Positions 61,905 to 64,000 of a stretch of DNA of 64,000 bases are shown here, one piece after another. A model generated the notes under the pieces. That model saw only the letters and a program-made list of their open reading frames with translations, had not been told where the DNA came from and searched no databases. Both the position numbers and the translations under genes were made by a program. How positions within the stretch are numbered: position 1 is the stretch's first letter; every line of letters starts with the position of its first letter. Source of the stretch: Alphaproteobacteria bacterium SO-S41 (lineage in GTDB: Bacteria; Pseudomonadota; Alphaproteobacteria; Micropepsales; Micropepsaceae); NCBI GenBank assembly GCA_019670725.1, contig AP024629.1, positions 744,001-808,000 on the forward strand. The letters run 5' to 3'.

Positions 61905-63146
61905 TTGACTGTTCATGCGGAGTTGAAGGCGGATCGCGTCATCCCCACGAAGGCGGCATGGCCGGCCAAGGACGCCGCGCCGGCCTCCGACCTCACGGAG
62001 ATGAGGACCCGCATCGCGGCGCTCAAACCCGTGCTGCGCGCGCGCGCTGCTCATGCCGAGGCGCAGCGGCGTCCCGATGACGAAGCCTGGATGGCGATTC
62101 GCGACACCGGCATCTTCCGCGCCTTCGTGCCCAAGAAGTATGGCGGGCTGGAACTCGACCCGCGCGAGTTCGTCGATCTGGTCCTGCCGCTCAGCGAAGG
62201 CTGCCCCTCCACGGGATGGGTCGCGGCGTTCTGCGTCGAGCACAACTGGCTGCTCGCGAACTTCCCCGAACAGGCACAGGACGAAACCTTCGGGCGCCAA
62301 TCGTATGTCATCGCGCCCGCGGTGACCGTGCCGCCCGGCAAGGCGCGCCCGGTTCCGGGCGGCTTCCGGCTCGACGGCCGCTGGCGCTGGGGCACCGGCA
62401 TCATGCATGCCGACTGGGTGATCGCGAGTGCCTTCATCGAAGGCGGCAACGGCCCCGACATGGCGATGTTCCTGATGCCGGCGACCGATGTCGATGTGCC
62501 CGATACCTGGCGCATGGACGGCATGGCCGCGACCGGCAGTCACGATCTCGTCGTGCGCGATCTCTTCGTACCCGAACACCGCATGGTTCGTTCCGGTCCG
62601 ATGCGCGATGGCCGCGGGCCGGCGTCGAAGTTCTACACGTCGCCGCTCTATCGCATGCCGATGGCGCCGTTCCTCGCATCGACCGCGGCGATCTCCGCCA
62701 TCGGCGCCGCCAAGGCGACGGTCGAGCTGACGCGCGAGCGCCTCGGCGGCCACACCAAGATGGGTTCGGACGCCAAGCAGTCCGAGAAGCCCGCGTCGCA
62801 GCTCCGGCTTGCCCGCGCCGAGACCATGACCCGTACCGCCGAACTGCTGATCAGGGATGCACTCGCCGCGACCTGGGCGTTGGGCGATCTCGAAGGCCCG
62901 GCGCAACTTCGCGGCCGCATCGCAACGCGGGCCCAGATCGCCTACGCGGTCGGGCTCTGCCGGCACGCCATTCTCCTGCTGTGCGAAGCGGGCGGCTCCA
63001 GCGTCCATCAACTCGACAACCCGCTGCAGCGCATGCTGCGCGACGTCAACGTCATCTCCAGCCACATCGTGTTCGATGAAGACGTCGCCTTCGAGCAGCA
63101 CGGCCGATCCATGCTCGGCCTACCACCCAACTCAATGCTCGTTTGA
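61905..63146 (+). CDS. Acyl-CoA-dehydrogenase-fold flavin monooxygenase (paralogue of the 53560 gene)
   Basis: 413 residues from a TTG start with GGAGG eight bases upstream; no ATG or GTG nearby fits better. Motifs align with the 53560 protein: FVPKKYGGLELDPREFVDLVLPLSEGCPSTGW (in part), LDGRWRWGTGIMHADW, WRMDGMAATGSHDLVVRDLFVPEH and GGSSVHQLDNPLQRMLRDVNVISSH. The HsaA-like lid and C-terminal bundle are present. It probably hydroxylates an aromatic or cyclic intermediate with reduced flavin. It is under the MarR-type palindrome and followed by a terminator. Confidence 0.88.
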   Translation: MTVHAELKADRVIPTKAAWPAKDAAPASDLTEMRTRIAALKPVLRARAAHAEAQRRPDDEAWMAIRDTGIFRAFVPKKYGGLELDPREFVDLVLPLSEGCPSTGWVAAFCVEHNWLLANFPEQAQDETFGRQSYVIAPAVTVPPGKARPVPGGFRLDGRWRWGTGIMHADWVIASAFIEGGNGPDMAMFLMPATDVDVPDTWRMDGMAATGSHDLVVRDLFVPEHRMVRSGPMRDGRGPASKFYTSPLYRMPMAPFLASTAAISAIGAAKATVELTRERLGGHTKMGSDAKQSEKPASQLRLARAETMTRTAELLIRDALAATWALGDLEGPAQLRGRIATRAQIAYAVGLCRHAILLLCEAGGSSVHQLDNPLQRMLRDVNVISSHIVFDEDVAFEQHGRSMLGLPPNSMLV

Positions 63147-63160
63147 GCCGAGGTAGATCG

Positions 63161-63180
63161 GGGCGGCGTGAGCGCCGCCC
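63161..63180. terminator. Convergent terminator hairpin
   Basis: GGGCGGCG (63161-63168), loop TGAG, CGCCGCCC (63173-63180), perfect stem, in the 39-bp gap between the convergent flavoenzyme and fumarylacetoacetase genes. An outer GCCGAGG/CCTCGGC pair can form instead. No T-run, so efficiency is uncertain. Confidence 0.65.
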
Positions 63181-63185
63181 TCGGC

Positions 63186-64000
63186 CTATCCTTCGATACG
63201 CCCCTCACAGGCGCCAAATCCGATGCTGACAAACCCGTCGGCAACGGCGCGGCCCGCGAGGATGATCTCGTCGCCGTTCAGCAGGAACGTGCGGACCTCG
63301 CCGCTGGGCAGGGTGATCGGCGCCTGACCGCCGCGCGTCAGTTCCAGAAGACTGCCGACGCCGCTTATGTCGGGCGCTGAGATCGTGCCGGTGCCCAGTA
63401 AATCGCCCGGATTGAGATTGCAGCCGCCCGACGTGTGATGGGCGACGAGTTGGGCCAGCGTCCAGTAGAGATTGGACGCCGGACCGTTCGCCAGCCGATG
63501 CGGCGCATGGCCGTCACGCCGCATCGCCTCGGTCGTGATCGCCACCTCCAGGTCGAGTGCATAGGCGCCTTTCGCCTGGTCCGCATCATTCCACAGATAG
63601 GGCAGGGGGCGCGGATCGCCGTCGGGACGCGGCGGCTGGGCGATCCGGAACGGCGCCAGCGCCTCGGCGGTGACGATCCAGGGCGAAACCGTGGTCATGA
63701 AATTCTTCGCGAGGAACGGCCCGAGCGGCTGGTACTCCCACGCTTGCAGATCGCGCGCCGACCAGTCGTTGAGCAGGCAGAGCCCCGCAATGTGATCGTC
63801 GGCCTCATCGATCGCAATCGGTGCGCCGAGCGCATTGCCCGCGCCGATCCAGACGCCCAGTTCCAGTTCGATGTCCAGCCGCTGGCTCGGGCCAAACAGC
63901 GGCGCCGTCGCGCCGGGCGGCATCGTCTGTCCGCTCGGCCGCCGCACCGGTGCGCCCGATGGGCGCACGGACGAGGCCCGGCCGTGATAGCCGATCGGCA
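63186..64000 (-). CDS. fahA: Fumarylacetoacetase (5' end outside the window)
   Basis: The frame stays open to the right edge, so about the C-terminal 270 residues are here and the start is missing; the GTG at 63968 is internal. PIGYHGRASSVRPSGAPVRRP and the following GQTMPPG are the fumarylacetoacetase signature, as are DIELELGVWIG, LLNDWSARDLQAWEYQPLGPFLAKNF and SGGCNLNPGDLLGTGTIS. It splits fumarylacetoacetate (or a close analogue) to fumarate and acetoacetate, the last step of tyrosine/homogentisate breakdown. It probably belongs to an operon upstream, beyond the window. Confidence 0.92.
   Translation of the reverse strand, partial: PIGYHGRASSVRPSGAPVRRPSGQTMPPGATAPLFGPSQRLDIELELGVWIGAGNALGAPIAIDEADDHIAGLCLLNDWSARDLQAWEYQPLGPFLAKNFMTTVSPWIVTAEALAPFRIAQPPRPDGDPRPLPYLWNDADQAKGAYALDLEVAITTEAMRRDGHAPHRLANGPASNLYWTLAQLVAHHTSGGCNLNPGDLLGTGTISAPDISGVGSLLELTRGGQAPITLPSGEVRTFLLNGDEIILAGRAVADGFVSIGFGACEGRIEG

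Overview
The window looks like chromosome of a GC-rich alphaproteobacterium. The signs are the TonB receptor/autotransporter-rich outer membrane repertoire, class III CoA transferase, spinster-type MFS, CFA-synthase/DUF1365 lipid cassette and short AT-rich promoter islands in otherwise GC-rich DNA. I cannot place it below class level. I saw no tRNA, rRNA, CRISPR array, insertion sequence or prophage. Both ends cut a gene.

Layout. (1) 1-4868: 3' part of a giant autotransporter made of IPT/TIG and HYR repeats. (2) 5334-6584: a small unknown gene and, convergent to it, an unusual orphan regulator that joins a Phd/YefM antitoxin-type domain to two PAS domains. (3) 6936-12017: EamA exporter, nitroreductase, CoA transferase and two tandem AraC paralogues. 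(4) 12203-26420: two very large PATR-type autotransporters around a reverse-strand SHOCT protein. (5) 26456-35162: a complete chemotaxis locus (cheZ, cheY divergent from cheA, cheW, a soluble triple-PAS receptor gene, cheB, cheR). (6) 35173-47646: a LysR regulator divergent from a long, tightly overlapping operon: aspartate-dehydrogenase-like enzyme, TonB receptor, M28 peptidase, CPBP protease, peptide-binding protein, DUF4932-like protein, class V aminotransferase and a CysK2/Cds1-like PLP enzyme. It reads as import and breakdown of a peptide or unusual amino acid. (7) 47659-53410: lipid-modification block with a divergent CFA-like methyltransferase, an FAD oxidoreductase-DUF1365-CFA synthase operon and DUF2177. 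(8) 53560-64000: catabolic block with two paralogous acyl-CoA-dehydrogenase-fold flavoenzymes, MFS, LysR, old yellow enzyme, TonB receptor, MarR and the 3' part of fumarylacetoacetase.

The most unusual signal is regulatory. A 15-bp element fitting TAYRTA-WWW-TAYRTA stands in four AT-rich promoter islands: before the small unknown gene (5047), before the Phd-PAS-PAS regulator (6601), between cheY and cheA (27466) and before the triple-PAS receptor gene (31068). Phd/YefM proteins bind TGTACA-like palindromes and repress their own promoters, so the simplest reading is that an antitoxin-derived PAS sensor controls itself, its neighbour and the chemotaxis genes. This is inference from the sequence; binding is untested.

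Other clear regulatory sites are a LysR-type palindrome at 36108-36128 and a perfect MarR-type palindrome at 61864-61888, each next to a regulator gene of the matching family.
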